Assembly: GCF_002278135.3 (NCBI RefSeq)
Contig: NZ_CP029425.2
Coordinates: forward strand, 6,424,001 to 6,488,000
Source of the DNA: Bradyrhizobium ottawaense
Lineage (GTDB): Bacteria > Pseudomonadota > Alphaproteobacteria > Rhizobiales > Xanthobacteraceae
Reading direction: 5' to 3'
Length of the DNA: 64,000 bases
Position 1 is the stretch's first letter, and each line of letters starts with the position of its first letter. Shown in pieces: positions 1-8,481 of this stretch. Below the pieces are notes generated by a model. That model was not told where the DNA came from. It did not search any database and worked only from the letters and a program-made list of their open reading frames with translations. The position numbers were made by a program, and so were the translations under genes.

Positions 1-831
1 CTGGCCAATCTCGCCGCCGGCCACGTCTCGATCAAATACGGCTACAAGGGCGCGCTCGGCACACCGGTCACCGCATGCGCCGCCGGCGTCCAGGCGATCG
101 GCGATGCCGCGCGCATGATCCATGCGGGCGAAGTCGACATCGCGATCTGCGGCGGCGCGGAGGCCTGCATCGACATCGTCAGCCTCGGCGGCTTTGCGGC
201 AGCGCGCGCGTTGTCGAGCTCCTTCAACGCGGAGCCGGCGCGGGCCTCGCGCCCGTTCGATCGGGACCGCGACGGCTTTGTCATGGGCGAAGGCGCCGGC
301 ATTCTCGTCATCGAGGAGCTGGAACATGCGCTCGCGCGCGGCGCCACGCCGATCGCAGAAGTGATCGGATACGGCACGACGGCGGACGCCTATCACATGA
401 CGTCCGGCCCGCCCGACGGCGACGGCGCCCGCCGCGCCATGGAGATCGCGCTTCGGCAGGCGAGCCTCGCGCCCGCCGATCTGCAGCACCTGAACGCGCA
501 TGCGACATCGACGCCCGCCGGCGACGAGAGCGAGCTTGGCGCCATCGCCGCGCTGTTCGGCCGCAACCGCGGCATCGCCGTCAGCGCGACCAAATCGGCC
601 ACCGGCCATCTGCTCGGCGCCGCCGGCGGCCTCGAGGCGATCTTCACCGTGCTCGCTTTGCGCGACCAGATCGCGCCGCCGACGCTCAATCTCGAAAACC
701 CCGATGCGGGCGCTGACGGCATCGACATCGTCGCCGGCGCCGCGCGGCCGATGCCGATGCAACACGCAATCTCCAACGGCTTTGGCTTCGGCGGGGTCAA
801 TGCCAGCGTGATCTTCCGCCGCGCGGGCTAA
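1..831 (+). CDS. fabF: 3-oxoacyl-ACP synthase II (FabF type), 5' part missing
   Basis: This condensing enzyme elongates fatty acids by joining malonyl-ACP to an acyl-ACP in the cytoplasm. The reading frame is open from the first base, so the N-terminal third lies outside the window. The active-site cysteine is visible in TACAAG (codons 25-30 of the visible part). The two catalytic histidines are in HATSTPAGD and in KSATGHLLGAAGG, the full Cys-His-His set of the family, and the protein ends with the usual GFGGVNAS motif. A LysE-type exporter follows 43 nt downstream. The family is certain; FabF rather than another KAS isoform is inferred from overall likeness. Confidence 0.9.
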   Translation: MANLAAGHVSIKYGYKGALGTPVTACAAGVQAIGDAARMIHAGEVDIAICGGAEACIDIVSLGGFAAARALSSSFNAEPARASRPFDRDRDGFVMGEGAGILVIEELEHALARGATPIAEVIGYGTTADAYHMTSGPPDGDGARRAMEIALRQASLAPADLQHLNAHATSTPAGDESELGAIAALFGRNRGIAVSATKSATGHLLGAAGGLEAIFTVLALRDQIAPPTLNLENPDAGADGIDIVAGAARPMPMQHAISNGFGFGGVNASVIFRRAG

Positions 832-874
832 ACGAGAGCCTTGCAATCGCGGCACGCTGCGCTACGAAAACAGG

Positions 875-1507
875 ATGATCGAAACGAATTTCTGGCTGTT
901 CCTGGCCGCAGCCTGTCTCATTGCCGCCGTTCCCGGCCCCGGCATCTTCTACGTCGCGGCACGGACCTTGTCGGAGGGACGCGCCAGCGGCTTCGCATCG
1001 ACCGCAGGCACGGCGCTGGGCGGACTGGTTCATGTCGTCGCGGGCAGCCTCGGCATCTCCGCCATCATCCTCGCCAGCGCCGAATTGTTCGCCGCCGTCA
1101 AATTCGTCGGCGCGCTCTACCTGGTCTGGCTCGGCATCAAGACCTTTCGCAGCGCCGGCCGCGCACTGTCGCTCGAGAGCGAGCCGGCCGGTGACAAGCG
1201 CGCATTCCGCGACGGCGTGCTGGTCGAGGCGCTGAACCCGAAGACCGCCGCGTTCTTCCTCGCCTTCATTCCGCAATTCCTCGATCCCGCGGGACCGAGC
1301 CCCACGCTGCAGTTCATTATGCTGGGTGCGATCTCGGTGGCGTTGAACACGCTTGCCGACGTCGTCGTGGTGCTGATGGCCTCCGCTACCCGCACGCAGC
1401 TGATCGGACGGCCGCACCTGATGCGGCGTCTCACCCAGGGCTCCGGCGTCTTCATTGCAGGCCTCGGCCTGTCGCTGGCACTGGTGCGGCGGCCGGCGAA
1501 TGGATAG
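875..1507 (+). CDS. LysE/RhtB-family amino-acid exporter
   Basis: A 210-residue inner-membrane protein of the size and layout of LysE/RhtB translocators, which export amino acids or related small molecules. The first helix carries the family motif VPGPG near residue 22. Further hydrophobic helices follow at roughly 45-65, 70-90, 120-140, 145-165 and at the C-terminus. The substrate cannot be told from sequence. Its stop codon overlaps the start of the following alpha/beta hydrolase gene by 8 nt, so the two are probably translated from one message. Confidence 0.85.
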   Translation: MIETNFWLFLAAACLIAAVPGPGIFYVAARTLSEGRASGFASTAGTALGGLVHVVAGSLGISAIILASAELFAAVKFVGALYLVWLGIKTFRSAGRALSLESEPAGDKRAFRDGVLVEALNPKTAAFFLAFIPQFLDPAGPSPTLQFIMLGAISVALNTLADVVVVLMASATRTQLIGRPHLMRRLTQGSGVFIAGLGLSLALVRRPANG

Positions 1508-2390
1508 CGCCCCGATGCCCGCCCCGCAAAGCCGCTTCTACGAGTCTCATGGTCTACGGCTGCATTACGCCGATTGGGGCAATGAGGGCGCGCCGCCTCT
1601 CATCCTGGTCCATGGCGGCCGCGATCACTGCCGGAGCTGGGACGTCATCGCCCGGTCATTGCAGCCGCATTTTCATGTGGTGGCGCCCGACCTGCGCGGC
1701 CATGGCGATTCCGACTGGACCAGGGGCGGCAGCTACGCACTGACCGAATATGTCTACGATCTCGCCCAGCTCATCCGCACCATCGCAGCGTCTCAGGTGA
1801 CCCTCGTCGGCCATTCGATGGGCGGCATGGTGAGCCTGATCTTTTCAGGGTCATTCCCTGAACAGGTCTCGAAGCTGGTCGTGCTCGACGGCGTGACGAT
1901 GCTGCCGGACACGCCAAAGCCGCCGGCGCATGAGCGCATCGGCAAATGGGTGGTCCAGCTCGACAAGCTGCACGACCGCTCGCCGCGCCGCTATGCGACC
2001 CTGGCGGACACAGCGGCGCAGATGGTGCTTCACAACAGGCGCCTGTCCCGCGACCTCGCGCTGCATCTCGCCACGCACGGCGCACGGCAGAATGAGGACG
2101 GTACCTATAGCTGGAAGTTCGATCCCTATCAGCGCGCCTCGGCGCCGCACCGGCTCTGGCCGGACGACCACATCGCGCTGTGGTCGCGCATCACCTGCCC
2201 GACGCTGCTCTTGAACGCCGGCGAAAGTTTTCTCGCCGGTGCCAGAGCAGCAGGCCTGGAGCGTTATTTCCCGCAAGCGCGCGTCGAGACCATCGCCGGG
2301 GCGGGACACTGGCTGCAGCACGACAAGCCGCAGGAAGTGCTGGGCGAGATCCGAAAGTTTCTCGAGCTGACCGAGCAAAGCGCGGGTTAG
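1500..2390 (+). CDS. alpha/beta hydrolase
   Basis: A 296-residue alpha/beta-hydrolase-fold enzyme. The nucleophile elbow is GHSMGG, preceded by the oxyanion-hole region HGGRDH. The catalytic histidine is in GAGHWLQHDKP near the C-terminus, and an acidic residue is expected in the strand before it. The ATG at 1500 overlaps the LysE stop by 8 nt. An upstream in-frame start at 1455 would lie deep inside the LysE gene and is less likely. An ATG at 1515 is another option. The substrate is unknown; esterase, epoxide-hydrolase-like and C-C hydrolase activities all use this fold. Confidence 0.82.
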   Translation: MDSAPMPAPQSRFYESHGLRLHYADWGNEGAPPLILVHGGRDHCRSWDVIARSLQPHFHVVAPDLRGHGDSDWTRGGSYALTEYVYDLAQLIRTIAASQVTLVGHSMGGMVSLIFSGSFPEQVSKLVVLDGVTMLPDTPKPPAHERIGKWVVQLDKLHDRSPRRYATLADTAAQMVLHNRRLSRDLALHLATHGARQNEDGTYSWKFDPYQRASAPHRLWPDDHIALWSRITCPTLLLNAGESFLAGARAAGLERYFPQARVETIAGAGHWLQHDKPQEVLGEIRKFLELTEQSAG

Positions 2391-2400
2391 CCGCACTGCC

Positions 2401-2491
2401 GTAGGGTGGGCAAAGCGAAGCGTGCCCACGCTTCCGTCTCCGTATCGGAAAGATGGTGGGCACGGCGCAAAAGCGCCTTTGCCCACCCTAC
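2401..2491 (+). repeat. repeat family A, copy 1 (short form)
   Basis: A 91-nt intergenic palindrome whose ends GTAGGGTGGGC and GCCCACCCTAC are exact reverse complements. It matches copies 2 (16537-16658) and 3 (19494-19616, opposite orientation), but lacks a module of about 33 nt that those copies carry after the first arm. It sits between two convergent genes. Confidence 0.85.
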
Positions 2492-2513
2492 GGCACCGTC
2501 CCCGGAGAGAGAC

Positions 2514-3398
2514 TCAGCTCAACGTCCCCGCATGCACCCACCAGCCGGGGTGGTCGCGCCGGATCTTTTCGGCCGCGGCATGGGTATCGGCGGGCGAGCC
2601 GTAGATCGCAAAGCACGTCGCACCCGAGCCGGACATGCGGGCCAGCTTGACGCCGGCGGAGTCGCGCAAGGCCTCCAGCACGTCGCCGATCACAGGTTCG
2701 ATACGCAGCGCAGGCGCTTCGAGATCGTTGGGAACGCTTTCGAGAACGTCGACCCAATCGGCGATCGACCCACCCTCCTCCGGCCAGGCCGGAGCTCGGA
2801 AGACCGAGGTAGCGCCGACCAGGAGCTCGCCGTTGCGCAGACCCAGCTGCTGGAAAACATCCTTGGTGGCCACAGGCACGCGCGGATTGACCATCACGCA
2901 GGGCATGCTCGGCAGTGCGAGCGGCAGCAGCTGCTCGCCGACGCCGGTCATGTCGCAGGCGCGCGAGAACAGGCACACCGGCACGTCGGCGCCGGTCGAG
3001 AGCGCGACCTTCTGCAGGCGAGGATCGTCGAGCGACAGATTGTTCAGACGCGCCAACAGCCGCAGCGCCGCTGCCGCATCGGCCGAGCCGCCACCGATGC
3101 CGGCGGCAACCGGCAGCACCTTGTCGAGCGCGAAGGCGCCGAGCTTCAGATTCGGCACCGCGTCGGCCAGAAGCTTGGCGGCCTTGAACACGAGATTGTC
3201 CGCGGTATCGCCGCAAGCCGCGGCAAGCGGTCCGGTGGTGGCGAGCTTCAGCTCGCCGCCCGGCTCCAGCGTAAGCCGGTCGGCGCAATCGGCAAACGCG
3301 ACCACGCTTTCGAGATCATGATAGCCGTCGGCACGACGGCCGACGACGCGAAGGCTGAGATTGACCTTCGCCCGTCCTTCTTCAATCAACGCCGGCAT
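2514..3398 (-). CDS. ispE: 4-diphosphocytidyl-2-C-methyl-D-erythritol kinase
   Basis: IspE phosphorylates CDP-methylerythritol with ATP in the MEP route to isoprenoids. The 294-residue product has the usual family length. It opens with the conserved ARAKVNLSLRV-type strand (here EGRAKVNLSLRV), followed by RADGYHDLESV. The GHMP-kinase ATP loop is at about 98-110 (AAGIGGGSADAAA). The C-terminal GHMP motif is SGSGATCFAIYG. The ATG at 3398 was chosen because it begins right before the conserved N-terminus; longer frames upstream are unlike the family. The gene lies 106 nt after the TPR gene on the same strand. Confidence 0.95.
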   Translation of the reverse strand: MPALIEEGRAKVNLSLRVVGRRADGYHDLESVVAFADCADRLTLEPGGELKLATTGPLAAACGDTADNLVFKAAKLLADAVPNLKLGAFALDKVLPVAAGIGGGSADAAAALRLLARLNNLSLDDPRLQKVALSTGADVPVCLFSRACDMTGVGEQLLPLALPSMPCVMVNPRVPVATKDVFQQLGLRNGELLVGATSVFRAPAWPEEGGSIADWVDVLESVPNDLEAPALRIEPVIGDVLEALRDSAGVKLARMSGSGATCFAIYGSPADTHAAAEKIRRDHPGWWVHAGTLS

Positions 3399-3504
3399 TG
3401 GCGACACGCCCCCAACTTCAGTTCTTCGTCGTGCATGATCTCGTCGGAAAACCGCTACACACTTTTCGCTAGCGCGGCCCTTCGGGTCCGGATCATGCGC
3501 CAGA

Positions 3505-5301
3505 CTAGCCGCCCTTGCCGTCGTCCTTCCTCTTTTCCGCCTGCGCGGCCGAAGAGTTCGAATTGTCGTCGGCGAGGCCATTGGCGATCTTGGCCTCGAT
3601 CTTCGGCAGCTCTTCCGGCTCGGGCTTGAGATCGCGCGCGTGCGACCACTGGAATTTGGCTTCCAGCGTGCGGCCAACCCGCCAATAGGCGTCGCCGAGA
3701 TGGTCGTTGATGGTGGGATCCTCGGGCTTGAGGTCGATCGCGCGCTCGAGGTTCTTCACCGCTTCTTCGTAGTTGCCGATGCGGTAATAGGCCCAGCCCA
3801 GGGAATCGACGATGTAGCCGTCGTCGGGACGCTGCTCGACGGCGCGCTTGATCATCTTCATGCCTTCGTCGAGGTTCACGCCCTGGTCGATCCAGGAATA
3901 GCCGAGATAGTTGAGGACGTGCGGCTGGTCGGGCTGGAGCTCGAGCGCCTTCTTCATGTCGGCCTCGGCCTTGGCCCACTGCTTGGAGCGCTCCTCGCAG
4001 ATACCGCGATAATAGTACCAGACGCTGTTGGCCTTGTCGTTGCCGGGCGGCAGCACGTCGACGCCTTGCGAATAGGTCGCGCCGCAGTCGCCGAACCTCT
4101 TGCGGCCGCGCTCGATGTTGCCGAGCGCCATGATCGCTTCGAGGTCCTTGGCATCCTCCGATGTAACGCCCTTGAGGATCTTGATCGCCTCGTCGGTGCG
4201 GTCGGCGGAATCCAGATCGATGGCAAGCTGGATCTGCGCGTTGCGCTTGAGCGGCGAGGTCGACGGCACGCGCTCATAGACCTTGATCGCCATCTGCGGC
4301 CGCTTCACGGACTCGTAGAGATCGGCGAGCGAGAGCAGCGCCAGCGGATGGGTCGGCTGGAGGTAGAGCGAGAGCTGGAGATAGACCAGCGCCAGGTCCT
4401 CGCCGCCGCGGCGGGTCAGCGTGGCGCCGATGCCGTAGAGCGCCTCGGCGGCGCCGGCCTGGGCGGAATCGACCAGCGGCGGCATTTTCTTGCCGGCCTT
4501 GGTGTCGCGCAGGCCTTCCTGGATCAGCGGATGGCGCGCGAGCTTCTTGTCGAAGGCCTGATAGACGGTGGTCGCGGCGGCGGAATCCTTGTTGCGCGAC
4601 AGCCAGCGCGCATAGGCCTCGGTCACGCGCAGCATGGAATCGTCGAGCTTGTAGGCGCGCTCGAAGCGGGTACCGGCGTCCTTCTCCTTGCCGGAGAGCT
4701 CGAGGATCATGCCGGCGTGAAGGTCCTTGAACAGCGGGTACCATTCGGGACCTGCCAGCTTGTCGATGGTGGCGACACCGCCCTTGGCGTCCCCGGCACC
4801 GTAGGCGGCCCAACCCGACAGCAGCGTGGCGACGAGATCGGTGATCGGACCGCGGATCGACTGGTTGATGTTGGTCTGCGCGGCTGCGTACTTCTTCACC
4901 TTGAGATCATGCACGCCGACGACGAGACGCGCGACGCGGTTGGTCTTGTCGATGGTGAGGACGCGCTCGGCGAGCTTGACCGCTTCGTCGATGTCGCCGT
5001 CGGCGACCGACGAGATGAAGGCGCGGTCGAGCAGCTCGTTGTTCTTGGGATCGGTGCGCAGGGCCGAGCGGTAGAACGCAGCGGCGGAGGCCGCGTCGCG
5101 CTCGACGCTGGCATGGCGGGCGGCGAGATAGCTACCGGCACCCGTGAGCGACTTCAGATCGTTTCGGGTCGGAAACTGCGCCGCCGTGTTCTCCGGGTGA
5201 TCCGGCGTCTGCGCCAGGACGCTGCCGGGGACGGTCGCGATCGCTGTGCCCATGAGGGCGATGGCAGCAACAGTCCAGCGGTTGAAACGATTTGAAAACA
5301 T
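3505..5301 (-). CDS. secreted tetratricopeptide-repeat protein
   Basis: A 598-residue protein with an N-terminal signal peptide (hydrophobic run at about 10-28, Ala-rich cleavage region ending VLAQ). The rest is helical TPR units, most clearly near the C-terminus where consecutive motifs such as LNYLGYSWIDQG, VDSLGWAYYRIGNYEEAVKNLERAI and INDHLGDAYWRVG occur. Such proteins scaffold protein complexes in the periplasm or on the outer membrane. It precedes ispE on the same strand, a pairing I recall from other alphaproteobacteria. No enzymatic motif is visible, and the partner is unknown. Confidence 0.8.
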   Translation of the reverse strand: MFSNRFNRWTVAAIALMGTAIATVPGSVLAQTPDHPENTAAQFPTRNDLKSLTGAGSYLAARHASVERDAASAAAFYRSALRTDPKNNELLDRAFISSVADGDIDEAVKLAERVLTIDKTNRVARLVVGVHDLKVKKYAAAQTNINQSIRGPITDLVATLLSGWAAYGAGDAKGGVATIDKLAGPEWYPLFKDLHAGMILELSGKEKDAGTRFERAYKLDDSMLRVTEAYARWLSRNKDSAAATTVYQAFDKKLARHPLIQEGLRDTKAGKKMPPLVDSAQAGAAEALYGIGATLTRRGGEDLALVYLQLSLYLQPTHPLALLSLADLYESVKRPQMAIKVYERVPSTSPLKRNAQIQLAIDLDSADRTDEAIKILKGVTSEDAKDLEAIMALGNIERGRKRFGDCGATYSQGVDVLPPGNDKANSVWYYYRGICEERSKQWAKAEADMKKALELQPDQPHVLNYLGYSWIDQGVNLDEGMKMIKRAVEQRPDDGYIVDSLGWAYYRIGNYEEAVKNLERAIDLKPEDPTINDHLGDAYWRVGRTLEAKFQWSHARDLKPEPEELPKIEAKIANGLADDNSNSSAAQAEKRKDDGKGG

Positions 5302-5609
5302 CAGGGCTCGCCTTGAGTTGGTAGTGCCTGGGTTTGCAGCAGAGGGCCGTATCGCATGCGAACGCGGCCGGTGGCATCGGGACCCGGAACCGTCCGGCGG
5401 ACAATGCCGCTTTTGGCGCTTCGCCGCAAGGATTCGGGCCGGACGATCCCCTCCGCACGCCTTAAATCGGCCAAGTGACCGGCCAAGAGCGGTCCCAAGA
5501 CGCTGTCAGTATGGCCTTATCGTGGCCGCGACCGGTGGCCGCAGCGGTGTCCTCACGCGAACGTGCGCCGGATCACCCTCGTGATCAGGTCCTTTTGCTC
5601 GGCCGGCCC
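5302..5609. other. intergenic region between the TPR and ETF-QO genes
   Basis: A stretch of 308 nt without a credible gene. It holds the upstream region of the TPR gene, with a plausible AAGGCGAG ribosome site just before its ATG. A small perfect hairpin, GATCAC-cctc-GTGATC, lies at 5571-5586 soon after the ETF-QO stop. It has no T-run, so it is at best a weak 3' end signal. Confidence 0.4.
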
Positions 5610-7271
5610 TTACATCGCCTCGTAGTTCGGACCGCCGCCGCCCTCGGGGGGAACCCAGGTGATGTTACCGTTGGGGTCCTTCACGTCGCAGGTTTTGCAG
5701 TGGACGCAGTTCTGGGCGTTGATCTGGAAGCGCGGGCTCGTGCCCTCCTCGACCCATTCATAGACGCCGGCCGGGCAATAGCGATTCGAGGGACCGGCGA
5801 ACACGTCGTGCTCAGAGGTCTTTTGCAGGTTCATGTCGGTGACCTTGAGATGGACCGGCTGGTCCTCCTCATGATTGGTATTGGACAAGAACACCGAGGA
5901 CAGCTTGTCGAACGAGATCTTGCCGTCCGGCTTCGGGTAGTTCTTCGGCGTGTGCTGCTTGGCCGGATCGAGCGTGGCGCGATCGGGTTTGGCGTGCGCC
6001 TGGGTGCCGAACAGCGAAGCGCCGAACAGCGTGTTGCACCACATGTCGATGCCGCCGAGTGCGACGCCCAGCACGGTGCCGAACTTCGACCACAGCGGCT
6101 TGACGTTGCGGACCAGGAACAGATCCTTGCCGACCGACGACGAGCGCCACGCATTTTCGTATTCGACGAGTTCGTCATTGGCGCGATCGGCGGCCAGCGC
6201 CGCCGCGACATGTTCAGCCGCGAGCATGCCGGTGCCCATCGCATTGTGTACGCCCTTGATGCGCGGCACGTTGACGAAGCCGGCCGCGCAGCCGATCAGC
6301 GCGCCGCCGGGGAAGCTCAGCCTCGGCACGGACTGGTAGCCGCCCTCGGTAATGGCGCGCGCGCCATAGGCGAGACGCTTGCCGCCTTCAAAGGTGCCGC
6401 GGATCGAAGGATGGGTCTTGAAGCGCTGGAATTCATCGAACGGCGACAGGTACGGATCGTCGTAGTTCAGATGCACGACGAAGCCGACGGCAACGAGGTT
6501 GTCGTCATAGTGATAAAGGAACGAGCCGCCGCCGGTCTTCAGGTCGAGCGGCCAGCCGAAGGAATGCTGGATCATGCCCTTCTGGTGCTTGGCAGGATCG
6601 ATCTGCCAGACTTCCTTGAGGCCGATGCCGAACTTCGCCGGCTCGCTCTTGGAGTCGAGCGCGAACTTGGCGATGAGCTGCTTGGTCAGGCTGCCGCGGG
6701 CGCCTTCGGCGAACAGCGTGTACTTGCCGAGCAATTCCATGCCACGGGTGAAGGAGTCCTTCGGCTTGCCGTCCCGGCCGATGCCCATGTCGCCGGTGGC
6801 AATGCCCTTGACGTTGCCGGCGTCGTCATAGAGCACCTCGGCCGCGGCGAAGCCCGGATAGATCTCGACGCCGAGCGCTTCCGCCTTGCGCGCCAGCCAG
6901 CGGCAGACATTGCCGAGCGAGCCGATGTAGCAGTGATGATTGTCCATCAGCGGCGGCATCATGAAGTTCGGCAGCTTGATCGCGCCGCCGGCCGTCATCC
7001 AGTAGAAGCGGTCGTCCTTCACCTGCGTTTTCAGCGGGCAGTCGGAATCCTCGCGCCAGTCCGGAACGAGCTTGTCGAGCCCGGCCGGATCGATCACGGC
7101 ACCGGAAAGAATGTGCGCGCCGACCTCCGAGCCCTTCTCCACCACGACGACGTTGAGATCGGCGTTGAGCTGCTTCAGCCGGATCGCAGCCGACAGGCCC
7201 GAGGGGCCGGCGCCGACGATGACGACGTCGAATTCCATGGATTCGCGCGGGGGAAGTTCTTCGGTGCTCAT
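5610..7271 (-). CDS. electron transfer flavoprotein-ubiquinone oxidoreductase
   Basis: ETF-QO takes electrons from ETF, reduced by acyl-CoA and other dehydrogenases, and passes them to ubiquinone at the inner membrane. The 553-residue product starts with an FAD Rossmann motif (VIVGAGPSG, about residues 17-25). It ends with the ferredoxin-like part holding one 4Fe-4S cluster: cysteines at about 499, 522, 525 and 528, the last three in CVHCKTCDVKDP. The closing PPEGGGGPNYEAM tail is typical of the family. Length matches full ETF-QO rather than the shorter FixC proteins. It is divergent from the glycosylase gene across a region with a strong hairpin. Confidence 0.96.
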   Translation of the reverse strand: MSTEELPPRESMEFDVVIVGAGPSGLSAAIRLKQLNADLNVVVVEKGSEVGAHILSGAVIDPAGLDKLVPDWREDSDCPLKTQVKDDRFYWMTAGGAIKLPNFMMPPLMDNHHCYIGSLGNVCRWLARKAEALGVEIYPGFAAAEVLYDDAGNVKGIATGDMGIGRDGKPKDSFTRGMELLGKYTLFAEGARGSLTKQLIAKFALDSKSEPAKFGIGLKEVWQIDPAKHQKGMIQHSFGWPLDLKTGGGSFLYHYDDNLVAVGFVVHLNYDDPYLSPFDEFQRFKTHPSIRGTFEGGKRLAYGARAITEGGYQSVPRLSFPGGALIGCAAGFVNVPRIKGVHNAMGTGMLAAEHVAAALAADRANDELVEYENAWRSSSVGKDLFLVRNVKPLWSKFGTVLGVALGGIDMWCNTLFGASLFGTQAHAKPDRATLDPAKQHTPKNYPKPDGKISFDKLSSVFLSNTNHEEDQPVHLKVTDMNLQKTSEHDVFAGPSNRYCPAGVYEWVEEGTSPRFQINAQNCVHCKTCDVKDPNGNITWVPPEGGGGPNYEAM

Positions 7272-7394
7272 CTGATCTCAGCCCTTGAGACGGTCCTTGG
7301 TCATTTGCGCCCTCTTGTTTCCGATTTTTCCGGGTAGGACAACCACGGAAATGCGTTTCGCCGGCGTGCAAAGGGGTGCAAGGCGCCCTAAACT

Positions 7395-7447
7395 GGACTT
7401 CCCCGGTTCTGGTAGGCCAGAACCGGGGAAGTCCCATCTTTTTTGAC
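7395..7447 (+). terminator. 18-bp perfect hairpin followed by T6
   Basis: The arms GGACTTCCCCGGTTCTGG (7395-7412) and CCAGAACCGGGGAAGTCC (7417-7434) are exact complements around a 4-nt loop. On the plus strand the sequence CATC and then six T follow (7439-7444). By form it is a Rho-independent terminator reading rightwards, yet no plus-strand gene lies upstream within the divergent intergenic region. It could end an unannotated small RNA or act as a 5' control element of the glycosylase message. Confidence 0.6.
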
Positions 7448-7497
7448 GCGTTTTCTTCACGCGAACCGGGTGCCCACTTCGCTCGAAAACGCTATGC

Positions 7498-7503
7498 TAT
7501 AAT
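7498..7503 (+). promoter_or_regulatory. possible -10 element of the glycosylase gene
   Basis: A perfect TATAAT lies 14 nt before the ATG at 7518. No good -35 hexamer is seen at 16-18 bp upstream, so this rests on the -10 match alone. If used, the message would have a very short leader. Confidence 0.35.
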
Positions 7504-7517
7504 AGTCAGACTTTCCC

Positions 7518-8324
7518 ATGATACCCGAACCCGCACCCACCGTCCGCGAGCTTCTTGCCTTCTATCTGGAGGCCGGCGTCGATTGCGCGCTCGCGGAGGA
7601 ACCGATCGACCGCCTGGCGGAATTGGATGCCCCGCCGCCGGCCCCGCGCGTGGCGCCTCCGGTCGAGGCACCGCGGCCGGTCGCCGCGCCGGCGGTGATG
7701 CGCGGCGAGGCCGCACCTGCGCCCGACATCGCGATTGCCTCGGCGCGCGAGGCTGCGCGCACCGCGCCGACGCTGGACGCGCTACGCGAGCTGATGCAAG
7801 GCTTCGAGGGTTGCGCGCTGAAGCACACCGCGACGCGATTGGTATTTGCCGACGGCAATCCGCAGGCGCGCATCATGTTCGTCGGTGAGGCGCCGGGTCG
7901 CGACGAGGACATCGAGGGGCTGCCCTTCGTCGGGCGCAGCGGCAAGCTGCTCGATCTCATGATCGGCGCGATCGGCCTCAACCGCAGCACGGCCTACATC
8001 GCCAACGTGATTCCGTGGCGGCCGCCCGGCAATCGCACCCCGACGCCGCAGGAGACGCAAATCTGCCTGCCCTTCATCCAGCGCCAGATCGAACTGGTGA
8101 ATCCCGACGTGCTGGTGACGCTCGGCAATCCCTCGACGCAGACGCTGCTCGGAACGCGCGAGGGCATCATGCGCACCCGCGGGCGCTGGTTCGACTACGA
8201 GACGGGGGCGCGCACCATCCGCGCGCTGCCGACGTTCCATCCGGCCTATCTGCTCCGCTCGCCGTCCTACAAGCGGCTGGCCTGGCAGGATCTGCGCGCG
8301 ATCGCCAAGGTGCTGGCGGGCTAG
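7518..8324 (+). CDS. uracil-DNA glycosylase superfamily protein (family-4-like, incomplete Fe-S ligands)
   Basis: A 268-residue protein resembling family-4 uracil-DNA glycosylases, which cut uracil from DNA in base-excision repair. Motif A is GEAPGRDED (123-131), followed by [24 protein letters not shown] is at 169-179, and the second active-site motif HPAYLLR at 241-247. Family 4 normally binds a 4Fe-4S cluster with four cysteines. Here only C99 and C183 occupy plausible ligand positions; W167 stands where a ligand precedes RPPGNR, and only one cysteine is present at the first pair. The first 85 residues are Pro/Ala-rich and look disordered. Activity is inferred from the motifs. Confidence 0.85.
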   Translation: MIPEPAPTVRELLAFYLEAGVDCALAEEPIDRLAELDAPPPAPRVAPPVEAPRPVAAPAVMRGEAAPAPDIAIASAREAARTAPTLDALRELMQGFEGCALKHTATRLVFADGNPQARIMFVGEAPGRDEDIEGLPFVGRSGKLLDLMIGAIGLNRSTAYIANVIPWRPPGNRTPTPQETQICLPFIQRQIELVNPDVLVTLGNPSTQTLLGTREGIMRTRGRWFDYETGARTIRALPTFHPAYLLRSPSYKRLAWQDLRAIAKVLAG

Positions 8325-8330
8325 CGAGCT

Positions 8331-8472
8331 CTCGTGTCCCGGACGCGGTGCGGCACGCAGTGACGCTCCGCAGAGCCGGGACCCAGAAAGCAACACAGTA
8401 CGATGCGGCGGGATGGCCCCGGCTCTGCAGCGCACCGCCGAAGAGGCGCGGCGCAGCGTCCGGGGCACGAGA
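8331..8472. repeat. repeat family B, copy 1
   Basis: About 142 nt of imperfect palindrome. It begins CTCGTGTCCCGGAC and ends GTCCGGGGCACGAGA, with an inner pair GCAGAGCCGGGACC and GGCCCCGGCTCTGC. It is closely similar along its length to copy 2 (20231-20369) and more distantly to copies 3 and 4. It fills the gap between two convergent genes. Confidence 0.8.
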
Positions 8473-8481
8473 CCTACGTCC

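Noticed and set aside
3640..5295. Plus-strand open frame of 551 codons opposite the TPR gene
   Set aside because: Antisense shadow with repetitive composition mirroring the TPR repeats.
5475..7337. Plus-strand open frame of 620 codons opposite the ETF-QO gene
   Set aside because: It is antisense to a certain gene, has the residue bias of a high-GC shadow frame (Arg, Asp, His, Leu) and no recognisable domain.
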